From assembly GCA_963715055.1 (NCBI GenBank), contig CAVQRB010000018.1, positions 456,771 through 520,770 on the forward strand: a stretch of 64,000 nucleotides of DNA, given 5' to 3'. The notes beneath the pieces are model-generated. The model ran no database searches, had not been told where the DNA came from, and saw nothing but the letters and a program-made list of their open reading frames with translations. The first letter of the stretch is position 1. Every line of letters starts with the position of its first letter. Shown here piece after piece: positions 8,706 through 18,177 of the stretch. The position numbers were made by a program, and so were the translations under genes. Source of the stretch: CAVQRB01 sp963715055 (GTDB lineage Bacteria; Pseudomonadota; Alphaproteobacteria; Rhodobacterales; Rhodobacteraceae).

Positions 8706-9787
8706 GTGAGGACAAGGACGAGCAGGACAAGTCATTCGAGGCCACACCTCAGAAACTGCTGGAGGCACGCAAGAAAGGGGAAATCGCGCGGTCGAACGAG
8801 CTTCAGACGGCTGCGGCCTACGCTGGTTTCTTTTTTGCCCTGATCGGATTGGGAACGACGAGCATGGCACAGCTTGCAAGTTCCCTCGTGGTCTTGATCG
8901 ACCAGGCCGCTCAGATGGACCATCTGTTCTTCGGCAGTGCTGCTTCCGCACCAACACGCGGATTGATCCAGTCTGTATCCCTGCCCCTGCTGCCAATTTT
9001 CGGCTTTCCCGCCTTGTTGGTACTGGCCGTGCTGCTGGCGACCCGGGGGATCGTCTTTGCACCGACAAAGATCGCACCCAAACTGTCGAAGATATCGTTG
9101 ATTGCGAATGCGAAGAACAAGTTCGGAAGACAGGGGCTTTTCCAGTTCGCTGTAAGCTTCGCCAAACTGCTGATCTATTCCTTCTGCCTCGCGGTTTTCC
9201 TTGAGTATCGTCTCAATGACATGGTCATGTCGATCAACCTGAACCCGCAGGCGATCGTGGTTCTGTTGTTCGAGGTTTTTATTTCATTCCTGATTGTCGT
9301 TGTGGTCGTCTCCGCTGCTATCGGCGCATTGGACGCGATCTGGCAGCATTTCGAGCACCTGCGAAAGAACATGATGTCGCGCAAGGAGTTGGTCGACGAG
9401 ACGAAGAATTCCGAGGGTGATCCGCATATGAAACAGGAAAGGCGGAATCGCGCACAATCTGCGGCCGCGTCCCAGATGATGGCGGATGTGCCCAGTGCGG
9501 ACGTCATCATCGTCAACCCCACGCATTATTCAGTCGCACTGAAATGGGACAGAAAGCCCGGAAAAGCCCCTGTCTGCGTGGCGAAAGGCGTCGATGAGAT
9601 CGCGGCAAGGATCCGTGAAATCGCCGCCGAGAACAACGTGCCGATCCACAGCGATCCACCGACGGCAAGGGCGCTGCACGCGACAACCGATATCGGAACG
9701 GAAATCCCGGTCGAGCACTATCGTGCGGTTGCGGCGGCGATACGCTTCGCGGAGGCGATGCGGCACAAGGCGAAGGGCCGGGTCTAG
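8702..9787 (+). CDS. flhB: Flagellar export switch protein FlhB
   Basis: This 361-residue protein has a charged N-terminus (EDKDEQDKSFEATPQKLLEA), four membrane segments (about residues 35-210) and a cytoplasmic domain with the autocleavage motif NPTH at residues 272-275. Cleavage there switches export from rod/hook to filament substrates. It overlaps fliR by four bases and is followed three bases later by the FliJ-like gene. Confidence 0.97.
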   Translation: MSEDKDEQDKSFEATPQKLLEARKKGEIARSNELQTAAAYAGFFFALIGLGTTSMAQLASSLVVLIDQAAQMDHLFFGSAASAPTRGLIQSVSLPLLPIFGFPALLVLAVLLATRGIVFAPTKIAPKLSKISLIANAKNKFGRQGLFQFAVSFAKLLIYSFCLAVFLEYRLNDMVMSINLNPQAIVVLLFEVFISFLIVVVVVSAAIGALDAIWQHFEHLRKNMMSRKELVDETKNSEGDPHMKQERRNRAQSAAASQMMADVPSADVIIVNPTHYSVALKWDRKPGKAPVCVAKGVDEIAARIREIAAENNVPIHSDPPTARALHATTDIGTEIPVEHYRAVAAAIRFAEAMRHKAKGRV

Positions 9788-9790
9788 GCG

Positions 9791-10237
9791 ATGCGTCAGC
9801 TAGAGCAACTGAACGAGCTGCTGGTCATCAAGCTCCGGGTCGAAGAAAGAGCCTACAACAGGCTGATTGCACGCGAGACGGTCATCAGGGGCGATCTTGA
9901 AAGGCTGTCGGATCAGGCGCGACAGGCGCAGCAAACCACAACTGTGGAAATGAAGGCGATCGGCGCTGACATCTCGTGGCAGGCCTGGCTTGGCCGCTCT
10001 GCGGCGGCTCTAAACCTCCAGTTGGCAGAAGTTCTGGCACAGAAGGGAAGTTACGTGGAGCAAGTCCGCAAAGCACATGGAAAGGTGTCGATTTCTGAAG
10101 AGCTGCTCGCCAAGGAGCAGGCTGAGCGACGTCAGATGCGGGCCAAAAAATCGCTCGATGACCTCGCCAATCAGTTTTTTGGCGCGAACTCGAAGCGCTT
10201 GGCGATCACCCCAGACGTGGTCAGAAGGAGCGATTAG
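9791..10237 (+). CDS. FliJ-like coiled-coil flagellar protein
   Basis: This 148-residue, hydrophilic protein is almost entirely predicted helix with heptad-like spacing (LERLSDQARQAQQ, LAKEQAERRQMRAKKSLDDL). FliJ is a 147-residue coiled coil that joins the FliI ATPase to FlhA, so the length, fold and operon position agree. Direct sequence similarity to FliJ is weak, and it may instead be a family specific to Rhodobacteraceae. It is the last gene of the flagellar block. Confidence 0.5.
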   Translation: MRQLEQLNELLVIKLRVEERAYNRLIARETVIRGDLERLSDQARQAQQTTTVEMKAIGADISWQAWLGRSAAALNLQLAEVLAQKGSYVEQVRKAHGKVSISEELLAKEQAERRQMRAKKSLDDLANQFFGANSKRLAITPDVVRRSD

Positions 10238-11091
10238 CCAAATAGCCTTTGCATATGCCGAAAACCTGAAGCACCCGTTCGAATGTCTAATGAGCACCCA
10301 TTGCGGAAATGCGCAGTGCACAACGGAGGAAAAAGCGCAGGATGCACGGAGGTCTCGAATTCAACGGCGCATCCCGCTGATGCGACGAGACTTGGAAAAC
10401 AGGCGGAATAACTGTTATTTCTTGCTCTTTTCGACAGTCATCGGATTTTGATAGCTAAGTCGAGCGTTCGCGATCCGTCAGCTTTTCTATGTTACGCAGT
10501 ACATCATGAAACGCTGTCATCTGCTCTGGACGAGCACCCCGAATTTGACGTTTTGTCTCCAGACATGGATGTTTCCGAGAACAACAGGCACAAGGTCCAC
10601 GCGCCTGAGCCAAAGTTTCCATCGCTTTGCCCTTTTTTCCGATCTTGGCGCCAGCGTCGACAAGCCCTTCCGCAGCAGATGTGATAGCCTTTCAGACGCT
10701 GAGGACTTTCGAAAGGTTTCTTCAGAGGAACCCGCAGCTTCCTTTGATCGCGCTGGCAGCGACATGGACAGCGTCTCTTCTGAGCCAATGCAGTCGTAAA
10801 CCGGGCGGTCCGCCATTTCGATTGCCTGTCCACGGTTCGAGACGACGTCGCGCTGGCCTACAGATTTCGCATTTCTTTCGCAATGTGTTCTGCGACGTCC
10901 GACCGGGCGCCCTCCACGATTATTCGACTGATGCGTTCAATTCTGTGAGCAGCGAACATCTGGCACTTGTGAACAAGGACCAAAAAAATATTCATATTAA
11001 ACATCATGGTAGCATAAATCTAAAACAGAGTTGCCGGAAGTTTTGACGCCACGACGCCTGCGCCCTAGATCTGTATGTCGAAGGAGCAGAA
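10238..11091. other. 854-base gap without a supportable gene
   Basis: Several overlapping short reading frames occur on both strands, but none has a convincing start site, domain or codon pattern. The last 150 bases are AT-rich (around 10980-11030) and may hold the promoter of the next gene. The gap marks the border between the flagellar block and the methylotrophy island and may contain decayed sequence. Confidence 0.5.
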
Positions 11092-12009
11092 ATGAAAATC
11101 TACGGACTTTGCCTTTCAATCCTGACGCTGCTGGCAACGCCTCTGTCGGCGGACCGGGCCGACTACGTGGATCTCGCGCGCAAAGGCTGGAACTATGAAC
11201 TGCGCACGACGATGGTGGGTCGTGATCTTTCGATCCCAGTGCATATCAATGGTCGCGACCTCGCGGGGGCGAGCTTGTGTCTTGTAGGCGAAGCGCCGCA
11301 TCCCGCCTCGCTCGAGATCATCGATGCCTTTCGGAAGCTTGCAGAGCACGTCTTCACCAAGCCTTTGACGATGCGATATGCCGGCGTGAGTGCCAGTGCC
11401 TGCGGTTCCGGGCGCACGGTGATCCTTCGGCTCTACTCGGGGCTTCCGCCGAACCGGGCGCTGTCGGCCGATCTGCAATGGATGAACGGCATCTACGATC
11501 TCGGCCTGCGCGCAGGTAGCGATTTCGCCGCGACCTCCCCGGCGATGGCGCAGACCTTCTTCGGGCGGCGGGGCCAGGGCACCCATATCATGGTCAAGCA
11601 GCCCGCCTTGACCGAACTCGGGCCGCTCGAGGCCATATTCTACAAGTCGATCCTGATCGAGGAGTTGTTCCAGTCCTTCAGCTTCGGCATGGATATCCTG
11701 CTCTTCGACCGCGCGGCGGCTTTCCGGTCGAAGCTCCAGGAAACGCCGGTGAACCTCTATCACCTGTCGTGGGAGTCGCATGCTTTCATGCGCAGCCTCG
11801 TGACCTCCAATCCGTCCGGACTCTGCCCCTTTGACGTCTTCATGCTGCACGCGGTGGCCGAAGCGCCGGTGGATCAGACCGTCGATCCGGCCTTCATCGA
11901 TTATATCGACGACCATTTCGACGACCTCCTCGCCCGGGCCGATGCCACGCTGGCGGACGGCCGCTTTGCATCGATCATCGACCGCGACTGCGCAAGGCTC
12001 ACGATGTGA
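11092..12009 (+). CDS. Secreted protein of unknown function, possibly DUF2927-like
   Basis: This 305-residue protein has a clear signal peptide (first about 20 residues, ending PLSA). A helix around residues 195-206 reads ILIEELFQSFSFG, which recalls the EEL-TQ segment of DUF2927 proteins, but the similarity is judged by eye and weak. It contains several Cys residues (CLVG, SACGS, GLCPF, RDCAR), compatible with periplasmic disulfides. It stands 93 bases before the moxR operon on the same strand. A role in methanol dehydrogenase maturation is only suggested by position. Confidence 0.6.
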   Translation: MKIYGLCLSILTLLATPLSADRADYVDLARKGWNYELRTTMVGRDLSIPVHINGRDLAGASLCLVGEAPHPASLEIIDAFRKLAEHVFTKPLTMRYAGVSASACGSGRTVILRLYSGLPPNRALSADLQWMNGIYDLGLRAGSDFAATSPAMAQTFFGRRGQGTHIMVKQPALTELGPLEAIFYKSILIEELFQSFSFGMDILLFDRAAAFRSKLQETPVNLYHLSWESHAFMRSLVTSNPSGLCPFDVFMLHAVAEAPVDQTVDPAFIDYIDDHFDDLLARADATLADGRFASIIDRDCARLTM

Positions 12010-12102
12010 TGCCCTAATACCTTCGGGGGTATTTGTTCGGCGCGGGACTCCGGTTAGCCTTGGAAGGGACTGGCGCGGAGGCCGCAGCCCGTGGGAGGAA
12101 TA

Positions 12103-13059
12103 ATGGACACAGCAACCGCCGCCTCATCAACAGGTGTGTCCCGACTTGCCTCCCATCTTTCCACGGGTCTGATCGGGCATGAGCTTCTGATTGAGCGTCT
12201 GCTGGTCGCGCTGCTCTCGGGCGGGCACATGCTGGTGGAAGGGCCTCCGGGTCTTGCCAAGACGCGCGCGGTCAAATGGCTTTCGGATGCCGTGGAGGGC
12301 AGTTTCGCCCGGATCCAGTGCACACCGGACCTGATGCCCTCCGACCTGACCGGAACGCTGGTATACCGGCCGCAGGATGCGAGCTTCGAATTCGTGCGAG
12401 GCCCGGTGTTTCACAATCTGGTCCTCGTGGATGAAATCAACCGGGCGCCGCCCAAGGTGCAATCGGCCTTGCTGGAAGCGATGGCGGAGCATCAGGTGAC
12501 CGTGGGCAATGACACTCACAAGCTGCCCGATCCGTTTCTGGTTGTCGCCACGCAGAACCCCATCGAACACGACGGGACCTTCCCCTTGCCCGAAGCACAG
12601 CTCGACCGCTTCCTCTTGCATGTGGTGCTGGCCCTGCCCGATCGCGAGACCGAGCGGCGCATCCTCGATCTGGTCGAGGCGGAAGGACAAAAGGGTGCGG
12701 CACAGCCCGAGGCCATGTCACTCGCGGCGCTGTCACAGGCGCGGGCCGATGTACGCGCCGTGCACCTTGCCCCGGAGTTGCGTGACTATATCGTGCGGCT
12801 GGTCGATGCCACGCGCAGCGGCTCCTTCGCCAAGGACATCGAACATGCGGTGTCGCCCCGGGGCACCCTCGCGCTGGCGGCGTCCTCCCGGGCGCGCGCC
12901 TATCTCAGGGGGCGCGATTATGCGTTGCCCGAGGATGTCGCGGCGCTGGCACCCGACGCGCTGGCGCATCGCATGGTCCTGAGCTGGCGGGCCGTGGCGG
13001 ACGGGCGCAAGCCCCGCGACGTGATCGCCGACATTCTCGGATCCGTGGAGCCCTTGTGA
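12103..13059 (+). CDS. moxR: MoxR-family AAA+ ATPase
   Basis: This 318-residue protein carries Walker A GPPGLAKT (residues 47-54), Walker B LVLVDEINRAPPKVQSALLE, and the sensor segment VVATQNPIEHDGTFPLPEAQ, all standard for MoxR ATPases. In methylotrophs MoxR helps assemble or load metal into methanol dehydrogenase. The ATG at 12103 is preceded by GGAGG at 12094-12098; the reading frame could start at a GTG at 12091, but that lies inside the ribosome site. It starts an operon of six genes joined by short overlaps, matching the mxaR-S-A-C-K-L type of arrangement. Confidence 0.93.
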   Translation: MDTATAASSTGVSRLASHLSTGLIGHELLIERLLVALLSGGHMLVEGPPGLAKTRAVKWLSDAVEGSFARIQCTPDLMPSDLTGTLVYRPQDASFEFVRGPVFHNLVLVDEINRAPPKVQSALLEAMAEHQVTVGNDTHKLPDPFLVVATQNPIEHDGTFPLPEAQLDRFLLHVVLALPDRETERRILDLVEAEGQKGAAQPEAMSLAALSQARADVRAVHLAPELRDYIVRLVDATRSGSFAKDIEHAVSPRGTLALAASSRARAYLRGRDYALPEDVAALAPDALAHRMVLSWRAVADGRKPRDVIADILGSVEPL

Positions 13060-13961
13060 CCGCGGCGGCGCTTCAGGCCCCGGGCGTGAGCCTTTCCTCC
13101 GAAGGGCTGATCGCGATGCGCCGGGTCATCCTGCAGGCGGACAAGGTGCCGGTGCTGGCCAATCTGCCCGGCGGTTTTGCAACACGGCGCAAGGGGCACG
13201 GCCTGGAAGTGGCGGACAAGCGCGTCTACGCACCCGGCGACGACATCAGGCATCTTGACCGCAACGCAACGGCCCGGACCGGTGTGCTGCACATCCGCCA
13301 GTTTCAGGAGGAGCGTGACCGGGTGACGCTGCTGATCGCCGATTTCCGCCCGTCGATGTTCTGGGGCCTGCGCCGGGCCTTTCGCTCGGTGGCGGCGGCG
13401 GAGGTGCTGGCGCTGATCGGCTGGAACGTGGTGGAAAGCGGCGGGCGCGTGGCGCTTCTCGCGTTGAGCCAGACTGCGCCAGTGATCGTGCCGCCGCGCG
13501 GGCGGGTACGCGGTATGCTCGACGTGATCGGTGGGTTGGTGCAGGCACATGATCAGGCACTCACGGCCCTGGTGGCAGGCAAGCGCGAGGATCCACCGCT
13601 CGACGCGGGCCTGTCGCGTGCGGAGAAACTGGCACCCTCAGGCTCGGAGCTTGTGCTGGCCTCGGGTTTCGATTTGCCCGGCACTGATTTGCCCGATCGG
13701 TTGAACGCGCTGGCGCAGCGGCGCAGGCCGCGACTGGTTCTGGTGACGGATGCGGATGCCGGCCAGCTGCCGAAAGGCCGCTATCCGGTCCGGCTCGCCG
13801 ATGGCCGCCGCTTGCGCCTCGCGCTGCGCGGTGGCCCTGCGTCCGCAGGCCTCGAACAGGAGATCGCAGGGCAGCCCGCGCTGGTGATCGACGCGGGCGA
13901 GGATGTCGAGCACATCGCCCGTCGGATCGCGGCCGCCTTTCCACGGGATAGGGGCCGATGA
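13056..13961 (+). CDS. DUF58 protein (MxaS-like)
   Basis: This 301-residue protein contains the DUF58 core, with RVYAPGDDIRHLDRNATARTG followed by a vWA-like segment (VTLLIADFRPSMFWG). DUF58 proteins regularly partner with MoxR ATPases; the methylotroph version is MxaS. It starts with GTG, overlapping the moxR stop by four bases (GTGA). No membrane segment is evident, so it probably acts in the cytoplasm or at the membrane face with MoxR. Confidence 0.85.
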   Translation: MTAAALQAPGVSLSSEGLIAMRRVILQADKVPVLANLPGGFATRRKGHGLEVADKRVYAPGDDIRHLDRNATARTGVLHIRQFQEERDRVTLLIADFRPSMFWGLRRAFRSVAAAEVLALIGWNVVESGGRVALLALSQTAPVIVPPRGRVRGMLDVIGGLVQAHDQALTALVAGKREDPPLDAGLSRAEKLAPSGSELVLASGFDLPGTDLPDRLNALAQRRRPRLVLVTDADAGQLPKGRYPVRLADGRRLRLALRGGPASAGLEQEIAGQPALVIDAGEDVEHIARRIAAAFPRDRGR

Positions 13962-14329
13962 CCGAACGTGCCTTGAGCGAGACCGCGATGCTGTCGAGCC
14001 TGCGCGACATCACCTTGCCGGCGGAGGCCCCCGGCGGACTGTTGGCGGAGGTGGCGATGGTCGTGGCGCTCGCGGGATTTGCGGCCTTGCTGGTGGCGGG
14101 GCTGCTGCGGCTTTTGTCCTTGCGCGACGCGGCACCGGCGGCCACGGGCCTCAAGGCGCTGGTGGCGCAGGCCATGGCCTTGCCGGAGGCGGACCGGCGC
14201 CTGCATCTCCTGCATCTTCTGCGGGCGCATGCGCCGGAGCGCTATGCCGGAATGGCGGTGCGCCTCTACCAACGCGAGGGCACCGTCACGACATCGGAAC
14301 TGGAGGCGGAGATCGCACGCCTTGTTTGA
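13958..14329 (+). CDS. Small membrane protein of the MoxR operon
   Basis: This 123-residue protein has one strong membrane helix (about residues 27-52) and a C-terminal helical domain (KALVAQAMALPEADRRLHLL). Position between DUF58 and vWA genes matches the DUF4381-type or MxaA-type component found in such operons, but I do not recognise its sequence. It overlaps its upstream neighbour by ATGA and the next gene by eight bases. Confidence 0.75.
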   Translation: MTERALSETAMLSSLRDITLPAEAPGGLLAEVAMVVALAGFAALLVAGLLRLLSLRDAAPAATGLKALVAQAMALPEADRRLHLLHLLRAHAPERYAGMAVRLYQREGTVTTSELEAEIARLV

Positions 14330-15284
14330 ACTCGCTGACCCATGGGTGCTCTTGTTGCTGCCGTTGCCACTGCTTGCGGCGCGCATGATGGGTCCGGCGG
14401 GACTGGCGGGGGGCGTGCTGCATCTGCCCGACCGCATCGGGACGGCCCTGCTCGCGGCGAGCGGCGGCGTGGCAGGGGCGGGGCGGCTCACACTCAATCA
14501 GGGATTGATCTGGTCGGTCTGGGTGCTGGTGCTGCTGGCACTCTCCGGCCCGCGCGATCTTGCGCCGGTCTCGGCGCTGAAGGTGACGGGGCGCGATCTT
14601 GCTGTCGTGCTCGATCTTTCCGGATCGATGGTGCGGGACGATTTCTTCCTCGACGGGCGGCAGATCACCCGGCTCGAGGCCGTCACGACCGTGGGTGCCG
14701 ATTTCGCCCGGCGGCGTGGCGGCGACCGGGTGGCGCTGGTCGTCTTCGGCTCCGAGGCCTATTTCGCGACGCCCTTCACCTTCGACACCGAGGCGGTCGC
14801 GAAACGGATCGAGGAGGCGGTGATCGGCATTTCCGGACGGGCGACGAACATCTCCGACGGTCTCGGTCTCGCGCTGCGGCGTATGGCCGAGAGCGAGGCC
14901 GCGACGCGGGTCGTGATCCTGCTTTCGGACGGAGTCAACAATGCTGGCGCCACCAATCCACGCGGCGTGGCCGAATTGGCGGCGCGGATGGGAGTCCGGG
15001 TCCATACGATAGCGTTGGGTCCGAAAGACTTGAGCACCGCAGAAGAAGGCGAAAACGGTGTGGTGGATGCCGAGACCCTCGGTGCCATTGCCGCGATGTC
15101 GGGTGGTGAGACCTTCCGTGTGCGCACCACGGAGGACCTTGTGGAGGTGGCCGAGGCACTGGACCGGCTGGAGTCCACGCAGAGCGATGGGCTCGCGGCG
15201 GAGGTCTACACCGAATACTGGGTCTGGCCTGCGGGCCTCGCCGGGCTGCTGGCGCTCTGGCTCGGGTGGAGGGATTTCGCGTGA
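14322..15284 (+). CDS. von Willebrand factor A domain membrane protein (MxaC-like)
   Basis: This 320-residue protein begins FELADPWVLLLLPLPLLAAR, the typical N-terminus of BatA/MxaC proteins, which supports the TTG start at 14322. The first usable ATG would remove this helix. The metal-ion-dependent adhesion site DLSGS begins at Asp98, with further motif parts around SGRATNISDGL and ILLSDGVNNAG. A final membrane helix (YWVWPAGLAGLLALWLGW) closes the protein. It is expected to expose its vWA domain to the periplasm and work with MoxR. Confidence 0.85.
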   Translation: MFELADPWVLLLLPLPLLAARMMGPAGLAGGVLHLPDRIGTALLAASGGVAGAGRLTLNQGLIWSVWVLVLLALSGPRDLAPVSALKVTGRDLAVVLDLSGSMVRDDFFLDGRQITRLEAVTTVGADFARRRGGDRVALVVFGSEAYFATPFTFDTEAVAKRIEEAVIGISGRATNISDGLGLALRRMAESEAATRVVILLSDGVNNAGATNPRGVAELAARMGVRVHTIALGPKDLSTAEEGENGVVDAETLGAIAAMSGGETFRVRTTEDLVEVAEALDRLESTQSDGLAAEVYTEYWVWPAGLAGLLALWLGWRDFA

Positions 15285-16180
15285 ACGGGTTCGAGGTCAC
15301 GCTTCTGCGCCCGTTCTGGCTCGCCGCCCTGCCGTTGTTGGCCCTCGTAGGCTGGTGGCTCGCACGGCGGCAAGGCGGACTGGGCGATTGGCAGCGGGCC
15401 GCCGATCCGGCGCTCTTGCGGGCAATGGCCGCGCTCGGGCGCATCGACGGCAGCGGCAGTCGGACGCAACTCATGGCGGTGCTGGTCGCGCTTGCACTTT
15501 TGCTGCTGGCACTCACCGGGCCTGCGGTGGAGCGGCGCGACACGCTGTCGTTCCGCAACCTTGATGGGGTGCTCTTCGTCCTCGATGCCTCGCCCAGCGT
15601 GACCGAGGATCCGCGCTGGCCGCAGATGCAGACCATGGGGCGCTTCGGCCTCGCCGCCCTGGGCACAAGACCCGGCGGTCTGATCGTCTATGCGGGCGAT
15701 GCCTATGTGGCGTCGGACCTGACGCTCGATCACCTGCAATTGGGGCAGACGTTTTCACTGGTCATGCCGGGGTTGGTGCCGGACCCAGGCTCGCGGCCCG
15801 AACGCGCCCTTGCCCTTGCGGCGGAGGTCATGGCGGACGCTGAGGTCATCGCGGGGGATGTGATCCTGCTGACCGACGGGGCAGGCCTTGGGCCCGAGTC
15901 CTTGCGTGCCGTCGCACGGATCACCGAGCAAGGCGCGCGGGTGTCGCTGGTGTCGCTGAACGCGCCCGATCCGGCCTTCGAGACCCACGCGAGCCTGGGT
16001 GGCGGCTGGGTCTTCACTCTTGATCAAACCGATGCGCTCTCGAACTGGCTCGGCGAGGAGGCGCGCACCCGGCTCGAGGCGCAAGACTATCCGCTGCTCT
16101 ATTGGCGGGACATGGGGCGCTACCTGCTGGCACTGGCGCTGATACCCCTGCTCCTGCTCTTTCGCAGGCAAACCGCATGA
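15281..16180 (+). CDS. Second vWA domain membrane protein (MxaL-like)
   Basis: This 299-residue protein has N-terminal membrane helices (LRPFWLAALPLLALVGWWLA and LMAVLVALALLLLALTGPAV), a vWA domain with DASPS starting at Asp102 and LLTDGAG, and a C-terminal helix (YLLALALIPLLLLF). The GTG start at 15281 overlaps the preceding stop by four bases (GTGA). An ATG at 15266 is possible but lacks a ribosome site. Paired vWA proteins are usual in BatAB and MxaCL systems. Confidence 0.85.
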   Translation: MNGFEVTLLRPFWLAALPLLALVGWWLARRQGGLGDWQRAADPALLRAMAALGRIDGSGSRTQLMAVLVALALLLLALTGPAVERRDTLSFRNLDGVLFVLDASPSVTEDPRWPQMQTMGRFGLAALGTRPGGLIVYAGDAYVASDLTLDHLQLGQTFSLVMPGLVPDPGSRPERALALAAEVMADAEVIAGDVILLTDGAGLGPESLRAVARITEQGARVSLVSLNAPDPAFETHASLGGGWVFTLDQTDALSNWLGEEARTRLEAQDYPLLYWRDMGRYLLALALIPLLLLFRRQTA

Positions 16181-16851
16181 GGGCGCTGGCGACAATCTCC
16201 TGCGCGGCACTGATCATAGCCCTGCTCCTCGGTGGCACGGCTCCCTTTGGCCGCGTATTGCTTGCGGCAGGCTTTCCCGGCCTTGCAGCGGCGGTCTTCG
16301 ACGATCCCGGCTGGCGCGGCGCGGCGCACTACCGGGCCGGGCATTTCGCGCAGGCGGCAGAGGATTTCGCTGTGGCGGGTGCGCAGTTCAACCTCGGCAA
16401 TGCGCGGGCGCATCTCGGGCACCATGCGGCGGGCCTCGAGGCCTTCGATCTGGCCATCGCCGCAGGCCACCCCGATGCGCGGGCCAATTTCGATGTGCTG
16501 GCGGCTTATTATGCTGGTCTGGGCATTGAAGCGGAGTCGCTCGCCCTCTTCCCGGAGCGCAAGGATGGACCGGAGGCGGAAGGCTTCATCGCCGAAGGCG
16601 ACGGTCGCGCAGCGGGCACCGGCAGCGAGGTCACGAATACAAACACCATGTTGGGGCTGGTGGAACTCGACAGTCGCGGACGGCTCGGTGTGCGGCGGGT
16701 CTTTGACGACCGCTTCATTGTGGCGGACGAACGCTGGCTTGAGCAACTCTCGGATGTGCCGGGAGAGTTCATGGCCGTGCGCATCGCCGAAGAACACAAG
16801 CGCCGGGTCAAGCTCGGTCTGGCGCCCCCTGCGCCGGAGGATCCGCGATGA
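16177..16851 (+). CDS. TPR-containing membrane protein of the MoxR operon (BatC/MxaK-like)
   Basis: This 224-residue protein has an N-terminal membrane segment (residues 5-33), then TPR-like repeats (AAHYRAGHFAQAAEDFAVAG, AQFNLGNARAHLGHHAAGLE). The arrangement matches BatC-type or MxaK-type proteins. The C-terminal third (about 140-224) is charged and not recognised. It overlaps both neighbours by ATGA. It probably acts as a scaffold for the vWA proteins. Confidence 0.75.
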   Translation: MRALATISCAALIIALLLGGTAPFGRVLLAAGFPGLAAAVFDDPGWRGAAHYRAGHFAQAAEDFAVAGAQFNLGNARAHLGHHAAGLEAFDLAIAAGHPDARANFDVLAAYYAGLGIEAESLALFPERKDGPEAEGFIAEGDGRAAGTGSEVTNTNTMLGLVELDSRGRLGVRRVFDDRFIVADERWLEQLSDVPGEFMAVRIAEEHKRRVKLGLAPPAPEDPR

Positions 16852-18038
16852 GGTTTCTTTTGGCCGCGGTTCTGCTCCTGCTGCCAGCGTTGGGCATGGC
16901 GCAGTCGCGTGACGTCCTGCCGCGGGAGCTGGAACTGACCGTCACCGTGGAGGAGGCTGACCACAGACCTTTCGTGCGGGAGATGGTGCTCCTGACCATC
17001 CGTGGTGTCTACCGGCGGCACATCACGCTTGAAAAGCTCAAGAATCCGGATTTCGAGGGGTTCAGCTGGACGCAGCTCGGCCCGGACAGCTGGCGCGAGG
17101 AGCGGATCGGCGGCGAGAGGGTCAAGACGATGACCCGACGCATGGCCGTCTATCCCGACCGCGCAGGGGAGTTGACGATCGGTTCTTTCACCCATGAACT
17201 CACATTGACCGACGAAAACGACGACTGGTTCGAGTATGAAATCCTCTCGCAGCCCGTGACGCTGACCATCGAGCCGGTCCCGCAGGAGAGCGGCTGGTGG
17301 TTTCCGGTGCGCGACCTGAAGATTTCCGACCAATGGTCGAATGCGCCGGACCAGCTGAAGCCGGGGGAGGGCGTGCTGCGCGTGATCCGGCTCGAGGCGC
17401 TCGGCGTGACGCCGGAAATGATCCCGCCGATGCCGGAGCTTACCTCGCCCTCTGCGATGATCTTCGCTCATCCCGACAAGCGGCTGGTTGATCTCACATC
17501 GGAAGGGCCGATCACCTACGTCTTCTGGCGCTGGACGATCCGGCCGGGCAACGACACCTCCGGGATCGTCGAACCCTTGAGCCTCGAGTTTTTCAACACG
17601 ACGACACGCACCCCGCAAACTGTCACGATCTCGGCGCAGCGGGTCGCCTATGGTGCCAGGCTGGCGGCACCGGAGGTCGCGCAGGAAACCGTGCCGCCAC
17701 AAGCAGCGCTGCCGTCCTGGCCGCTGGCAGCCCTCGGGCTTGCGGTCTTCGCAGGGGGATTGGCCCTGTCGCTCAGTGGGCGGCGGGTTGCGGGCCTCGG
17801 TGCGTTGCAGCGCTTCGCGCTTTTCGACCCGCTGCAGCGCGCCTTGCGGCGGGCCGCGCGGCAAGGGGATGTGGCCGCCATGCGGCGCGCAGCCGCAGCG
17901 CTGATTGCAAGGGACGGACCGGCGGGACACCGTGCCGCAGCCCTTGCGTCTCTTGATGCGGCGGTTTTCGGCAAATCGGCGGACCGGCTCTCTATCAGAG
18001 GATTTGCCCGCGACTTCCTGCAAAAACCAAGCGGTTGA
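16848..18038 (+). CDS. BatD-like periplasmic/membrane protein
   Basis: This 396-residue protein has a signal peptide (MRFLLAAVLLLLPALGMAQS), beta-rich domains with BatD-like spacing (ELELTVTVEEADHRPFVREM, RRMAVYPDRAGELTIGSF), a membrane helix near residues 284-304 and a cytoplasmic tail. BatD proteins occur with BatA/B/C and MoxR. It ends the six-gene operon that begins at 12103. Confidence 0.75.
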   Translation: MRFLLAAVLLLLPALGMAQSRDVLPRELELTVTVEEADHRPFVREMVLLTIRGVYRRHITLEKLKNPDFEGFSWTQLGPDSWREERIGGERVKTMTRRMAVYPDRAGELTIGSFTHELTLTDENDDWFEYEILSQPVTLTIEPVPQESGWWFPVRDLKISDQWSNAPDQLKPGEGVLRVIRLEALGVTPEMIPPMPELTSPSAMIFAHPDKRLVDLTSEGPITYVFWRWTIRPGNDTSGIVEPLSLEFFNTTTRTPQTVTISAQRVAYGARLAAPEVAQETVPPQAALPSWPLAALGLAVFAGGLALSLSGRRVAGLGALQRFALFDPLQRALRRAARQGDVAAMRRAAAALIARDGPAGHRAAALASLDAAVFGKSADRLSIRGFARDFLQKPSG

Positions 18039-18177
18039 AACGCATTCTTGACGGGCAATCAGCCATCAGGTCAGTGCAATTCGTACGGTCGCCAATATCC
18101 GCCGATACTGGCGAGTGACTTATTTATGGTTGAAAACTTCCCCAGCTTGGCTACCGTCGTATTGGGGAGGAAATTTA

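Noticed and set aside
10627..11046. A 139-codon frame in the gap before the methylotrophy island
   Set aside because: Overlapping frames on both strands are equally long, and none shows a domain or a start signal.
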